Assembly: GCA_036873755.1 (NCBI GenBank)
Contig: JAVTVY010020506.1
Location: 1-64,000, forward strand
Length of the DNA stretch: 64,000 nt
Origin: Hanleya hanleyi
Taxonomy: Eukaryota; Mollusca; Polyplacophora; Lepidopleurida; Hanleyidae
Direction: 5' to 3'
How positions within the stretch are numbered: position 1 is the first letter of the stretch; every line of letters begins with the position of its first letter. Below, piece after piece: positions 25,301 through 40,300 of the stretch. The notes beneath the pieces are model-generated. The model did not search any database. It worked only from the letters and a program-made list of their open reading frames with translations, and had not been told where the DNA came from. The position numbers and the translations under genes are program-made.

Positions 25301-28300
25301 CACTTGCAACGGCATGGACTAAAGTAAACTGATTTAAAATTTGAAGAAATACATTTTAATTCAGAATCATTTGAACTTCTTGATATAGAAGGTGAAGGTA
25401 TGGATATTCTCTATAGTGAATATATAGAATATGCCCCACCGTTTGATCCGCCGACTCTTGTGATGCAACGTCACAACTCGGGAATACCGTATTAATTTGA
25501 AGCGTAACTTGGATTTTGGAATCGGACCAAAAAAGGTATCTTGCACAACTAGGCCCCATGTGGGACCTGTGTACCAAATTTCAGAAAGATCCATGAAGTA
25601 GTTCCTGAGAATTCACTATAACAATGTTTCAAGAGGAAATTAAATATGGCCACCTGGCGGCCATACTGGATTTTCGAATCGGACCAAAAAAGGTATCTTG
25701 CACAATTGGACTACAAGGGGAACCTGTGTATCAAATTTGAGAAAGATCCATGCAGTACTTCCTGAGAAATCGCGATAACAAAGTTTCATGGGTAAATCCA
25801 AGATGGCTGCCTGGTGGCCATACTGGATTTTTGCATCGGACCGAAAGATGTATCGTGCACAACTAGAAACCAAGGGGAACCTGTGTACCAAATTTGAGAA
25901 AGATCCATGCAGTACTTCCTGAGAAATCACGATAACAAAGTTTGATGGGGAAACCGAAGATGGCCGCCTGGTGGCCATATTGGATTTTCGAATCGGACCA
26001 GAAAAGGTATCTTGCGCAACTAGACACCAAGGGGAACCTGTGTATCAAATTTGAGAAAGATCCATGCAGTACTTCCTGAGAAATCGCGATAACAAAGTTT
26101 CATGGGTAAATCCAAGATGGCTGCCTGGTGGCCATACTGGATTTTTGCATCGGACCGAAAGATGTATCGTGCACAACTAGAAACCAAGGGGAACCTGTGT
26201 ACCAAATTTGAGAAAGATCCATGCAGTACTTCCTGAGAAATCACGATAACAAAGTTTGATGGGGAAACCGAAGATGGCCGCCTGGTGGCCATATTGGATT
26301 TTCGAATCGGACCAGAAAAGGTATCTTGCGCAACTAGACACCAAGGGGAACCTGTGTATCAAATTTGAGAAAGATCCATGCAGTAGTTCCTGAGAAGTCG
26401 TAATAACAAAGTTTCATGGGAAATCCAAGATGGCCGCCTGGTGGCCATATTGGATTTTGGAATCGGACCAGAAAAGGTATCTTGCACAACTAGTTCCCAA
26501 TTTGACAAAGATCCATGCAGCAGTTCTCGAGACTTCACGATAACAAAATTTCATGGGGAAATTCAAAATGGCCGCCTGTTGGCCATATTACATTCTCGAA
26601 TCGGACCAAAAAAGGTATCTTGCACAACTGGACCACAAGGGGAACCTGTGTACCAAATTTGAGAAAGATCCATGAGGTAGTTCCTGAGAAATTGCGATAA
26701 CAAGAATTGTTTGCGGACGGACGGACGACGGTCCACGGACGAAAAGCGATTTGAACAGCCCACCATCTGGTGATGGTGAGAAATGAAGAGATATCAGAAT
26801 AACACTGTCCTACGAACAATACTGTTTCAAGCTTTTATGAATTCTGTGCTGCTAATGGGAAACTTTGAGGCAAATGAGTGGTGCCGAGAATGTTTACTAC
26901 CACTCACCCATAACAAACAATTGATAAACTAATACAACCTTTGTTTCGTCGTCTCTCCACATCCAAGAAGAAGCCACAGAGTAGCGATGTTACTATGCTG
27001 CACAGTTGGATATAAAGGCTAACGTCCGTGTAGTAACTGACTGAAATAAAAAAGCAATATGTGATATTTCCTGTTGTTTAATATGCTGCTACTATTCGCA
27101 TGATTCTAGACCAATATGCTTTCTAGCAATCCATGAAGTCTATTGTTCACAACTTCAAATACTTCTGCTTATGTTAGGTTCATCGTGTTCTAGATGGATG
27201 CTCGAGATAATGTATATTTTTTTTCCGGTTGGCGGTTCGATAGCCATGGGTATGGCTTGCCTTCTTAATTCACATATGGTACACCGTTGCCAATCATCAG
27301 CAGTCTAGCCTGATCGTTTGGGCTCTCTGAGAGGTACACATCATCCTCGTGGTTACAAGTATATAAACGAGAGCCTTATATTATGGGCCTTATGTCCATG
27401 CATGCCTGCTAAAATCCTTTAAATACAGTATTAACTAGAATTTGACCTTGATGAAATACGTTAAGGTTGGTCAACTTGAATAGGCTTCTAAATAATAACC
27501 AGTTGCATTTGTACTGTAGTGTAAATTGAAGAGCCGAGTCAAGATCCTTCGAGATAGTGCAATAACTAAAATTTGACCGTGGTAAGATAGACCAAGGTCA
27601 ATGGAACTGGAAAGGCTTCCAGTCAATCACCAGTTGCATATGTAGTATGAATTTCGAAAGTCTAGATGTGATACTTCAAATGGACCAACAGTATTCAAAT
27701 TTGATCTAGATAAAAAGGTCTAGGTCAGTCATCTTCAATAGGCTTCCGATCCATCGCCATTTGCATATGCTGTATGAATTTAGAAAGCCTGACTTCAAGA
27801 GATATTGTGTTAACAAACAAGATGGACAGACAGCCGAACAAACGGACGAAGCAGACAGTACCCTTCGTCCAAAGGGGTAAAATCAATAGACTTCCACTTC
27901 TTTTATAATGTAGGAATATAAATATAATATGATTTATTCCTGAAGAGGACTGCAATTATTAGACTTCTTCGCCATCACAATTCACATCGAGTCTGAAGAA
28001 CGCAATAATTTTCCATGATTAAATTATTTTCGATCACAGTGACCTTCACCTATGATCTTTTGACCTCAGCATGAATAGCGTGCTTGTTTGACCCATGAGT
28101 AAGGTATATCCAAAGTGTGGTACCAATCAGTTATACGAAACAGGAGATAAGGCAAGCAAAAGTTAAGAGACCGACAGACAGACGAACAGACACACAGACA
28201 GACGGATGGACGGAAATCTTGATCGCATTATACGACCTCGTCTATAAACGGGTTATTAGGTCTTTCCATTTCCGATTTCTATTATTATTATGCTATCCCC

Positions 28301-31300
28301 AACGAAAGGTCCCCAAAGCCTCACTGTAGAGCTTAGATATGGGCGTACGATTAGATATACGTCTGAAGTTATGCATATTATTTGGACAACTGACCTTGAC
28401 CTTGACCTAATAAAATATAGGCGAGCAAAGTTAAATTTTATTTTGCGAATATTTAGCAAACGGATTGGAAGACGAAGTTGGCATTTGGAAAGCAAGTGTT
28501 TGAAGATTTTCTCAACAAATTGAGCGAATAAAATAAGTAGGTCAGACAAGCAGTTTTCAAGTTCTCTCCCCTGGTGCTGTTTTCCGTGTCTTCTCTGTGT
28601 ACAGTCAAAACTAAAGAACATATCTGAAAGAAAGTTGATGGCTGGCAAGTCTTACATATGGCCATGCTGTAGTTATATTTTTGAATTGTTAGGTAACAAG
28701 AAAAAGTAGTTATCCCCCCTTTAATGTTTTTCAAAACCCGTTATTTTATAAGGAAATAAGCTACGGCATTGATATACTGGATTATAGGTCGAAAGCTGTT
28801 GGGAATTTCAAGCTGAAATTTGCACATGAATGTAGGTTATTATATGACGTAACAGAAAAACATTAGAAGCCATCAAGATATACCAGAATGAATAGAACAT
28901 AATTAGCAATTTGTGAAATTTACGCTTTATTCAAATTTTACGAAAAGTATTTACTCAATCATCACTATATTTAGCTATTATTGAGAGAATATATATATGT
29001 ATTTGCCTGTGAAATTTCAGGAATGTAGCTTTGATAGGTTTGAGATATTTCAAACAAAATTTCCCTAACTATTAAGCCGCTAAAAAAAGGGTTCTTTCGC
29101 CCTGTTTGTGGTCATTTGTTGGTTTCATCTATTCAATGGGCGCCAATCTCACGTTCGGCTATTTCCGTATTGGCGGAACTTACCCTCTCCCGTGGGGAGC
29201 TTATGACGATCAAGTAGTGAGCCGGCTACGAAATAGTGCCTTTGGTAATCGAGCGATCCGATCGCATTTTATTGTGAAATGAAGTTAATTTTAACCAAAC
29301 GATCATAATTCATTCAAATTATACAAAACTATTTCTATGTTTAGTTGAATAATAGCAATCTATCCCCAGAACTCAGCAACTGGGCTAATTTCCGCCAATA
29401 TGGAAATAGACGAATGCGAGATTGGTTCCGCCGAAAATTAATTGTGCGCATGATAAGATAAGATTCTTTATTGTACCGAGCATCCCATTTGGGACAGAGT
29501 ACAAGACACATAAAAAGTAAACGAACAGGTGCGACGTTTCCGTTTCCGCTCCTAGAAATCCACTAGGCCAGAGGTCAGTTTTCGCAGCTAAAGCGATATC
29601 CGGGGTTAGATTGAATGGGCGCTGTCAATTTCGCTATAGCGATTAGGCTGTAGCACTCGTGTTCGCAATTAAATTAATGTCGTGTTACATGACGGGGCTG
29701 GCTCATTTTTGGAAACCTTATAACTCTTGATCCGCAATAGATACGGACTTCTAAATTATTGCCTGGTACTCCCAAGAATGAGTTCTTTCGTTGACAATGA
29801 TCCCCTATTTCCTGGTACAAATGCAACTATGGAACCAATTTTGCTTCATGTCACATGACCATCGATATTTGATGTCATTTTGTCGTGCAGAAAAACAGTC
29901 TGTCAGAAGCACAGTCTCCAGGCGACCAAAACTCAAGCTTAACTTTCTCCATTCAAGCCATTGTTTGGATACCAGGGACAATTTTCTAAACACATTTCAT
30001 TGTACTAACATTTTCGGATCGATGAAGGATCCGTGTAGGGCCCAAATAAAGCTCGGATATGTGTTCAACAGCTGCCGCTTACCAATATAGGCAGATTTGC
30101 TAGAAGAAAAACGCAATAAAAAACTATAAGGTAGTAACAAGCAATGTAAAAAACGTGTCTGTGCGTGTAAAGCGACCGAAACAGTGGTCGGGACCAAAGC
30201 GACCCCAGACCATGTATTTACTCATTTGCAGTAAGAAGGGAAAGACCGCGTCATTGTACCAACAATGTCCAGTTATTATTATTATTATTAATTATTAAGG
30301 AGGTACTAATCTCATGAGTCGGGTGTGGCCTTAGCCGTGGACTTTTAGAAATTCAAGAGAATGTCGAATGTTCATTTCAAAACTCTGTTCAGCATTGTTC
30401 TGCTCTGGTCCATTATAGTGTCTTCATTGGTGGAAAGCACACAGCGGAACGGTCGCACAGATAACTAGTACATTTTGTTTCGTGATATTGTGGCTAGTAA
30501 AACAACCACCATCATACAATAAAATACGTCCGTCTTTGGGTTTATGAGTCTGCATGTTACACGAAATGTTGTGTCAAAGCATATTATCGCATTGAGTCTG
30601 GTATTGGTGTGGTGTTTTATGACGACGTGGGCAGTACAATTTCGTTGTCTGATCCCTTTACGTGATCTCGTGATAGTCAAAATCAGGCTGGTGCGGAATA
30701 CAGTCTTTCTTGACCGGGATTAATTTAAACAGTTGATAACTCGTCGAAAACAGCGCAATCCAGGCTGATAGCCTTAGGCAAAATCAGTTAAATTTAATGC
30801 TCCGTTATATGCACCCGTGTCTTGATAAGGCTCAATATGTATTGGATTTTCATTTTCTTGAGCTCATACTCGGAAGGTTATATCATTCCATATACACTAC
30901 ATGTATATCAGCGGTATTATTGTATTAAATTGCGCCTGCTAAACAATTTAAAACGAGCGTTAATATTGAGAAGCTGTACTTATTTCAGGACTTTTAAGAA
31001 ACACAACTCCTTTTGAGAACTTATAATTACATTTCCTTGTATAGTTAAGCAATGACAAATATGTTTCAGCAATACGATATATAATGCGTAGCAAACGTGT
31101 TAAATTGTTTCTATGCTAAGAGGAAGAACAAAGACAAACCACATCATTATTGAGGACGTTGATCTAACGGTACTCCAGGTAACAGGAAACATTCACAATA
31201 AGTCTATCGGAATGATTGAGTCTGCATTTGGTAAGATTTAGGAAGCCTCCCAGTAGTGTTCAGCATTAACACTAAGAACTGGATTTTCAGCTATCAATTC

Positions 31301-34300
31301 TAGGCGTCAGAGGCGACGTTCGATTAAGCGGGTGGTGGAAAACGATGCATGAGTACTGACAAGAAGTCATATGACCCCACAGACAAAGAAACTGACTGCA
31401 AGTTTTTTAAAATCATCATAAGAACCAAACGTTATCCTTGTGATGATTTGTATCCCAGCTATTGCAGCTGTTCATGTGGATATATTAAATGGTATGACCA
31501 TACGGCCCCTAGCACCGGCTTGAGCGGTATTAGATGCAAATATTTCAGAGCGGTGATGTAATATCCCTATCAAGTCATATGTTGGAAAATGATGAGCTTT
31601 GTGACCGCCAGCTGTGTGCATAAAAGAATTCCAGTGGCAATATTAGAAATATCTTTTTCATACGACATTTTCGAAGAAGACAAACAACAAAAGAAAAAAC
31701 TAGACATTGTTGGTACAATGGCACGGTCTTTCCACGACGGTCCTCCAAAGGTATCCTTTCGTTGGAAATTAAGTTCATGTCATGTTGCATAGGCGATGTC
31801 GATATAATGATAATTGAACACCCTTCGTTTAATTAACAAATATACATAATGCATCATGGGCTTACAGAGGGCTCATCATGGTTCGCAGCTCCTTTCATCA
31901 CTTAAAACGACGTTCATTTAATTACAATCGCGGGGTAACGACGTTCATTTAATTACAATCGCGGGGTGACTCGGTTGGTACAGTCGAAACTCCTGAAAGC
32001 TTTAACTGGTGTGTCGCGTTACATACAGGGCTTCACGCCTTGTCAATGGAGAACCAATTAATACCTCTTTGAAACTGATCTGGCGTTATACAATTAGATG
32101 GATGAAATCAATTACTACTTAATATCGAAAGCGTTTAACCTGAAGGGTGATAGGCAAATAGCATGCACGAAGTGGGGAGAATGTTTTTTTTTGTTAAATT
32201 ACAAATTTGGAGTCCGTACCTGTTGTGGTTCAAGAGTTATAGCGTTTCCAAAAAATATGAGCCAGCTCCGTCATGTAACACGACATTTATTTAATTGCCA
32301 ACTCCGGATGCCCCGAGTGTTACGGCCGAATCGCTATAGCGAAATTGACAACTCCCATTGAATAGATGAAATCAACATGGGACCATTTAACGGCTTAATA
32401 GTTCGGAAAAATTGTTTTTTTTAAAATATCTCTAAACCTATCAAAGCTATAGTCTTGAAATTTCATAGACAAATACATATATATATTTCCTCAATCGTGC
32501 CTAAAAATAGTGATGATTGGATGCATAATTTTCGAAAAATTTGAATAAATCCAAAATTTCAGAAATGGCTAATTATCTCCCAATCTTCCTGGTATCTTTT
32601 TATGGGTTCTACTGATGTTCTGTCTCATGTAATGACCTACATTCATGTGCAAATTTCAAGTTAGATTTCCTAACAGTTTTCAAGTTATGGCCCTATAGTC
32701 AGAAAACTTTCGATGGCCATATCTGAACAAGAGCCCTAGGGGCTTCAATATACGCCCGTATATCTGGAATTACATTGGTCCAAATCTCAAGGTTGCTTAA
32801 TAGCCTTGATTCCAATTGGTAGCTAGCAATCCAGAGAAAGTTCTGCTTCTGAGAATGTAACATATATCACATCTAAAATTGAATGATAAACTAAAATGAG
32901 CTGAACTCTTGGAAATTAGTTGACCGTGGAGCAAGAACCGAGAGGTCACATATCCAACACTGAAATCGACAATAGTCAAACACAAGAAAATAGTAGTTTT
33001 CCTGCAAACGGATTTCTTTCAGACGAGAGAATTTTTCATGAAGGAAGAAGAAAGTGATGAAGTAAACTATTGTTCTTGAGTTGATAAACAGGTATGAAGT
33101 TCATAAAGGACCCCTCTCCCCGTTAAATTAGTAAATGTATGGTTTTTATTTCACAACAGTTCAACTAAATGTAGCTGTTTCAAACATGGGAGACAACATC
33201 ACAGGACAAATGCTGTATACATTAGGGGAGAGACCTCTGAATATTCAAACCTAACACATATAGTCAGCTAAACTTGATTCAGTTTTGGGGGACTGTGACC
33301 TTGACCTTTGATAAATTGATGTATGGCCTTGACCTTGACCTTTGATAAATTGATGTATGGCTCCTCTTCACCATGTATCTTCCATACCTTGAAACTAGAG
33401 ATATCGCATGGACAACAAATGTTAATGGACGAATGGACAGACAGAAACATCGCATTACATGACCTCGTCTTCGACAGGCATATGAAAATGTGACTCAATG
33501 ATTTGCTGATTTTGGAGTCAGTGACCTTGACCGTTGACCTAAATTTTGGTACACGACACATCGTCTTCTGTCAATGTATCAGTGGGCACAACAATTCATG
33601 ATTTTTATGAATTTCATGATTTTGGGGGTCACAGTGACCTTGACGTTCGGCCTTGACCTACATTTTGGTGCGTGACACATCATGTCCCCCTAATGTATCT
33701 ACTGACAAAAAAATAATTTTCGAAGATTTCTTGATTCTGGGGTCAGTGACCTTGACTATTGACCTTGACCTAAATTTTGGTACATGACAAACCATCTCCC
33801 CATAATTTCTCAATGGACACAAAAAATCATGATTTTTAACAATTTCACGATTTTTGATCACAGTGACCTTTGACCTTTGACCTACATTTTGGTATGTGAC
33901 ACATCGTGTCCCCCTAATGTACCTACTGACACAACAAAATGTTAGTTTTAATTATTTCCTGATTTTTGGGTCACAGTGACCTTTGACCTTTGACCTTGAG
34001 CTATATTTTGGTATGCGACACTTCATTTCTCCCTACTGAATCCACTCACAAAAAATTAGAAATTTTTAATGATTTCCTGATTTTTCGGTCTCTCTGACCT
34101 TTGACCTCTGACCTCGACCTACATTTGGTATGCAACACATCATTCCCCCTAGGGCATTCACTCACCAAAAATTAGAACTGTAGATAGAAAACTGTCAATG
34201 ATCAATGATTTCCTGATTTTAGGCAACAGTGACCTTTGACCTCTGACATCGACCTCAATTTTGGTACGCGACACATCGTCTCCACGTAGCGTATCCACTC

Positions 34301-37300
34301 ACAAAAAATTGCAACTGTCGATAGAAAACGTTCACAGATATAGACCGGACACGAGCACTTCAGTGATTTCCTGTTTTTTAAGGCCAGTGACCTTTGACCT
34401 CTGACCTTGACCTTCATTTTGGTACGCGACACACCGTCTCCCCGTAGGGTATCCACTCACCAAAAATTAGAACTGTAGATAGAAAACTGTCCCAGATATA
34501 GACCGGACACGGGGGACGGACAGACGGACGGACGGACACACGGACGGACGGACACGCGGGCAGACGGACGGAAACCGCCATCACATAATACGTCCGCCTT
34601 TTGGCGGGCGTATAAAAACCAGGGTCAAGGTCAGGTTGAAAATTCAGTGACGTCATACCTGTATCATGGGCTACAAATGTACTAAATTACAGATTCCTGC
34701 ATGTTGTAGTTTTTGAGAAATATGCGAACAATTTTTTTTACATTGTGCGATATTCAAGGTCAAGGTCACATCGGATCGTTTTGTAAGTAGCGCCAAAAGA
34801 AAGACAATAGTGTGCCCACTATTGTTTCATTGTTTTGTAATTGTCAGTGCGTTAGTTTTTCAGAAAATGGAAGCCGTATTTTCGATATTTGGATGCTTAC
34901 CACTTCAAAGGTCAAGGTCAAGGCCGAGTTCTGAGACAAGTGGTGACCTTGTGACATGATGTAGGTTACGTGATCTTATTCTCAGGCTGATCGCATTAGC
35001 CGTTCAAGATTTCACCACCAAACTTTGCACTCATATAGAGACGCCCCTGGAGGTCAAAGGTCAAATTTAAGGTCACATTCTTTTCGGTCATTAAAGTGTT
35101 CATTATTATTAGGAGTATCAATGCCGTAGCTTATTTCCTTATAAAATACCGGGTTTTGAAAAACATTAAAAGGGAGATAACTACTTGTTCTTGTTACGTA
35201 ACAATTCAAAAATATAACTACAGCATGGCCATATGTAACACTTACCAACCATCAACTTTCTTTTAGGTATGTTCTTTAGTTTTGGCTGTACACAGCTCAC
35301 ACGAAAAACAGCATCAGGGGAGAGAACTCGAAAACCGCTTGTTTGACCTACTTATTTTATTGGTTATTTTGTTGGGTGTATCTGCAAACTTTCACATTTT
35401 AAATTTCAGCTGCATCGCCTTATGCGTTTGGTCAATATTCGCAAAATGGTGTTTTTATCAGAAAAGTCCGTAGCTCAATAGGTCAAGGTCAAGGTCAAAA
35501 TTGAATACTTGTACCAGAAAGTACGGCCTCGTATCTACAAAGGTGCCAAATATCTAAGCTGTATATCAAGCCGTTTAGCCGCTATTTCAAAAGTAGAATA
35601 ATAATAATAATCCGTAGAATAACAAAAGGTCTTTCCATTTGTAATGGAAAGACCTAACAACATGATAGTTTCCTGTAAGAGTTGACTTTCAATGATGGCA
35701 GCACATCATCATTGTTCCCAACCTCCTCCCGGTCGTTGAGTGAGAAATCCGTTATACAGCTGCTATTTGATAAAAAGTATGGTGACCCACACTTTTTCCA
35801 TAAAATGTTTAATCATTCACTGATTTAAGCAAGTTCTCACTATGAAATTTCGAGCGTGATCGAAGAAACTACAATATGCAGTAATATTTATTGGTGTCTA
35901 CTGTGTCCAACATTCTTTCTGAGTCTCACGTTTCCTTACCTCTATCTGTGTTTCCATTGGTTATGATATTCAACCATGGGTTTAGGGATCCAATGAAATA
36001 CAAGAACCGCAGTTGTAAAATACTAAACCATCCCACATGAGAAAGGAAGACGCATGACAACGCACATGATTTCAAAGATGGAACAGTGGCAATTTTCACT
36101 TTGTCGGCTTGATCATCTGCAAAAAACAACACCAAACAATGTGATCAATTAGGTACCATAGGCGAGTTACTTGTGAGGTGGAAGTGGTCAACAATTCTGT
36201 GACTTAAATATCCTAATCATGAACTAGTGTAGATGACACGGATGTCCAAATCCAGCACAAATACTAGTGCTGAATGGGTAAATCCAGAGGGAGCTTAAAA
36301 CTCGCACTCTCGGTGTTTGGCACCAAATCGCCAGCATTAAATGCAATCGCTTTAAAACATGGCTACTATTTCACTATCACTATCTCTCTATCGGTAGATT
36401 ACTATCACGTGTCTTGGACGCACAAATGTTTATAAAGACGACAAACGTCTATAACACAAATCAGTTCCAGATAACCCTGATGTAAATAAGCTGTACCGTC
36501 AAAAAGTTAAAGCTTTTACTTTGAAAGTGTACCGGTCATAGTATTTGTTGCGATCAGGGGTGAGTGTCGGGGGAAGGAGAAATACTTGTAGTGTGAATCC
36601 TAGTTCGACATACACATTCAAACGATACCTTCTGCAGATTTTGCCGGTTTACTCCCGGTCTCTCCTGTGCCCTGTGTGCCCGCTTGTGGAATGAACATCC
36701 TAGGCATCAGGAAAACTGTGCTAATACCGGTAATCACGACGGCAAGTCCACTGACGAAGAAATATGAATATTTCCTCGATATGCCATTCTCGTAGACAAT
36801 CTGAAATTAAAACGCGCATGTAGCTTTAACGCAGGACAGAAGCATTCAGAGATTGCTTGGACGTTATGCCGATAAAAATGGATGCGAGATAAAAACACGA
36901 CAGTAGTAGTAATTCATCTAACGTTTTTCGTCGAATAATCAGCATTATCCGGACAAGAATGAGCATTTATTATATAGCATATATTCATATTGCCAATAAG
37001 GGGCCATAACTCATCGAAATGGGTAACAAAACTGATAGTGCACACCTATATGACCCTTAGCATCTACTATGAACATATATTCGCCAGTTAATCATAGGCA
37101 CAACCCGATCAAGAATGTAAAATAACATATATTTCTGCCAACGATAACTTCTAGGCATCAGATTCGACATTCAATAATCAGCCGTCATCCACAATATAAA
37201 TACCCTGCCAATAATCGAAATAACTGTATCTAGAGAATGGTGCATCTCAGTCACGCTTTGATTGCAGAACACCATATAATATAACGCTCTTCCAGCGGCC

Positions 37301-40300
37301 CTTAGCCTCGGCTTATGTGGAATCAGACATGATACACGAAATAAAGGGGAAATCAGAGAAACAGGTAAAACAGCAGTGCACGGGTACAGTGTACCACACA
37401 ATAAACGATAGCTTGAGCGAGTTTAATTATCATAAAAAATCTAAAATAAGAAATCCGATTTTTGTCTATATATATAGCTCACCAAATTCAAGTATCTGGA
37501 GCAAGTGTTCTCATATGAAATGAAATAATTTGGAGAACTTCTTGGCTGCAATTTTAAACTCGGCATGCTTTTTATTGTAACTTGCCAGAAATGTTTTTCT
37601 TAATCAAGAAATATCTCGAACAGGTGAAAAGTGGAACTACACAAGAAATCAAGAAAACATAAAAATATTAAAGAAAATGTTAGAATATCATTAATCTGAG
37701 GCTCCCACTTTTTACTAAATCATTTAAATAATCATTTTCCTAATTTGCATTATACAAGCGGAGTTTAAAATCGCTAAGATCAGCCAAAGAGTTCTCAACG
37801 CTATTCAATTTGAAGTGAAAAGACCTAGATTGGTGCTTATATTTAGTGAACTGTGATGACAAATCTGATTTCTCATGCATGTTTTTTTTAAGAAAATTAA
37901 ACTGATTCATTCAAATATACAGGGAGTCCTTAGTAGTATAGAAAAGCTATATTCGGTATCATTTTGCGGGCACACGGAAATTGCGCCAGCTATTGGCCAT
38001 GTTAAATGGCTAGAAATGGCAAATCGGGAACCCTCAAATAACGGTAAGGGAGGTAACTCTTGATTCCCCGTGGATTGCGTCAGCATTGGCTGGGTGCCAA
38101 GTTTTGACCATTAAAGTTCCGGCAACCTTTGTATTCTTCCGCGGTGATGCGGTCTGGTGGTGATGTAAAGTAGTCCCAAATACGTGGGAAGCCTGGGGAA
38201 ATTCTCCGGCACTCTTCAGGGGCGAGAGGGGCCCCTATTGGACCTATTGGGTTGAGTGAGGTATCAATGTGAAGCATATGTAAGGGGGCATCCGCTGGGT
38301 GTGGGGTAGGAATATCGTCATTCTGCGCATGAGCGGTAGACAACGGGTTTGGGAATAGACGTTTTGGGGTCTAGGTGAACTATTATTTGTCCGATTGAGT
38401 CGAGTGAGGTATCAATGTGAAGGATATGTGAGGTGGCATCCGAAGGGCTGGGTGTGGCGTGGAACTGACGTCATTCTGCGCATGCGCAGTAGATAAAGGG
38501 TATGGAAATAGACGTTTTGCGGTCTAGGTGGGCCACTAGTGGTCCGATGGAGTCGAGTGAGGTATCGTTGTGAAGGATACGTGAGGGGGCATCCGCCTGG
38601 AGTAGTGTGTCGTCCGTTTTCGATATTCTGCGCATGAGCAGACAGGGAATTGTGGGAAAAGGGTATGGAAATAGACGTTTTGCGGTCTAGATGGACCACT
38701 AGTGGTCCGATGGAGTTGAGTTAGGTATCGTTGTGAAGGATACGTGTGGGGACATCCGCCTGGAATAGTGTGTCGTCCGTTTTCGAAATTCTGCGCATGC
38801 GCAGACAGGGAATTGTGGGAAAAGGGTATGGAAATAGACGTTTTGGGGTCTATGTGGGCCACTAATGGGTCGATGGAGTCGAGTGAGGTATCAATGTGAA
38901 GCATACGTGAGGGGGCATCCGCCTGGAGTAGTGTGTCGTCTGTTTTCAACATTCTACGCATGCGCAGACTTTAGAACGATTATTATGGATTACGAATACT
39001 GATCAGCAATACGGATTTTATATTTTTGGAACATCATGATGTCTTGTCGGCATCATTGAAAACTGTTGACCGCTTCTCTCTTTCAGGAAACTAGACTATG
39101 TTTATGTATACTTAATTGTCTTTTTGAATTAGGTGCTAATACTGTTATATGGATAAGGAATAGGTCTTTAGATTATGGACGCGGATGTTGTTTGATGGAC
39201 GACGGCTGAATTATGAATGACGGACTAGACGCTTGTATTTTTATTCCGTGTATGCCTGGATTCTGCTGGTGGACAAGTTGTCCCCGAGGCCGGGCCCCTG
39301 CACATCCCTACACTCATAATGAAGTAACAAAAGAAAATAATTGTAAGACAGATCCGAGGAACCTTAGTGCAGGTACCTCGGCCGAGTCTCTAACAGTTCG
39401 AAATGCACTAAGACCTTTTTCAATCCAAATGACAGACATATTTCTGACAGCAAAGCAAGGTCACGACATCAAACCTTGTAATATCACGCTTGATGATTGT
39501 TTAGCACCGAATTCTAAATGTACTATTTTCAGGATTTCTAAGTGTGGACATCGTGGATGTCTCACGTGTCCACTGTTTAATACTTCAGCTTCATTTAGTT
39601 CCGCGCTAACTGGTAACTCATATTCTGTTAACTCGCATGTTGATCTTAATTGTTCTACTACAAACTGTATTTATTTAGTTTCCTGTAAGAAGTGTGGTCA
39701 ACAGTATGTTGGCAAGACCACCCAAAGACTCCATCTTAGGGTCAATGGTCACAGAAAATCCGTTAGGAAAAAAAATTAGCATTTAAGCATTTTTCTGGAC
39801 CTGACCATGGCTGGGATAACTTTGCTATTCAGATCATAGACGTCGTCTATCCATTTACCAAGGATTCCCCCTTTGGATTTGAGAGAAAAATCCGAGAGCG
39901 GGAATTATTCTGGATGCTAGAACTTGGGTCGGTGTTTCCGTTTGGTTTAAATGATAATGTCAGTGGGTTCGGCAATGCTACAAACCGCCGTTCAAATATA
40001 TCCAACATTACGCAGCTATTTAAACCCCATCAACGGAGACATCGCAGCCATGGTTGGCGAAAGTTTAATAGTTCGATGATTCACGATCATATCACTTTAA
40101 ATTATTTAGTGGGTTAACTAACACACCCAATAGCATACATAGCTTACGTACAGTTATGTATGCGTTACTTCCGAGAGCTTTAGATCGAATAACCAGAGAT
40201 ATACAACAATCTGCGTCTTCAGGAAATATAATACCACCAAAAATCAGTAAAGTATGTCAAGATATAGCGTATTTTTGGTTGTATCGTCCAGTGAACATAA

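Larger units (their letters stand above)
28257..35655. mobile_element. Large inverted-repeat structure, 7.4 kb, arms over 1 kb
   Basis: Outer ends are TTAGGTCTTTCCATT (left) and AATGGAAAGACCTAA (right). Reading inward, the arms stay reverse complements: AATAAAATAAGTAGGTCA, TTCTCTCCCC, ACAGCATGGCCATATGTAA-type, AAAACATTAAA, and then 28,780-29,160 against 32,360-32,720. The matching continues to about 29,780 against 32,190. The right arm is interrupted at about 32,720-35,100 by TGACCT-rich repeats. No transposase or other protein was recognised in the 2.4-kb centre, so the class is unknown. Confidence 0.65.

Noticed and set aside
25640..26362. Minus-strand ORFs of 61-112 codons with near-identical peptides
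   Set aside because: By-products of the 157-bp array; no start context, no family similarity, repeated in step with the units.
31950..32030. tRNA gene or tRNA-derived SINE head (GTGACTCGGTTGGTACAG)
   Set aside because: The A-box match is imperfect and I find no B box or cloverleaf.
38412..38961. ORFs of 95-141 codons (Pro/His/Ser-rich)
   Set aside because: They run through the terminal-repeat units and recur in the other terminal repeat at 51,282-51,895.
39776..39800. Programmed frameshift at the A8 run in the Penelope-like ORF
   Set aside because: The ORF has several other frameshifts and stops, so simple decay is the better explanation.
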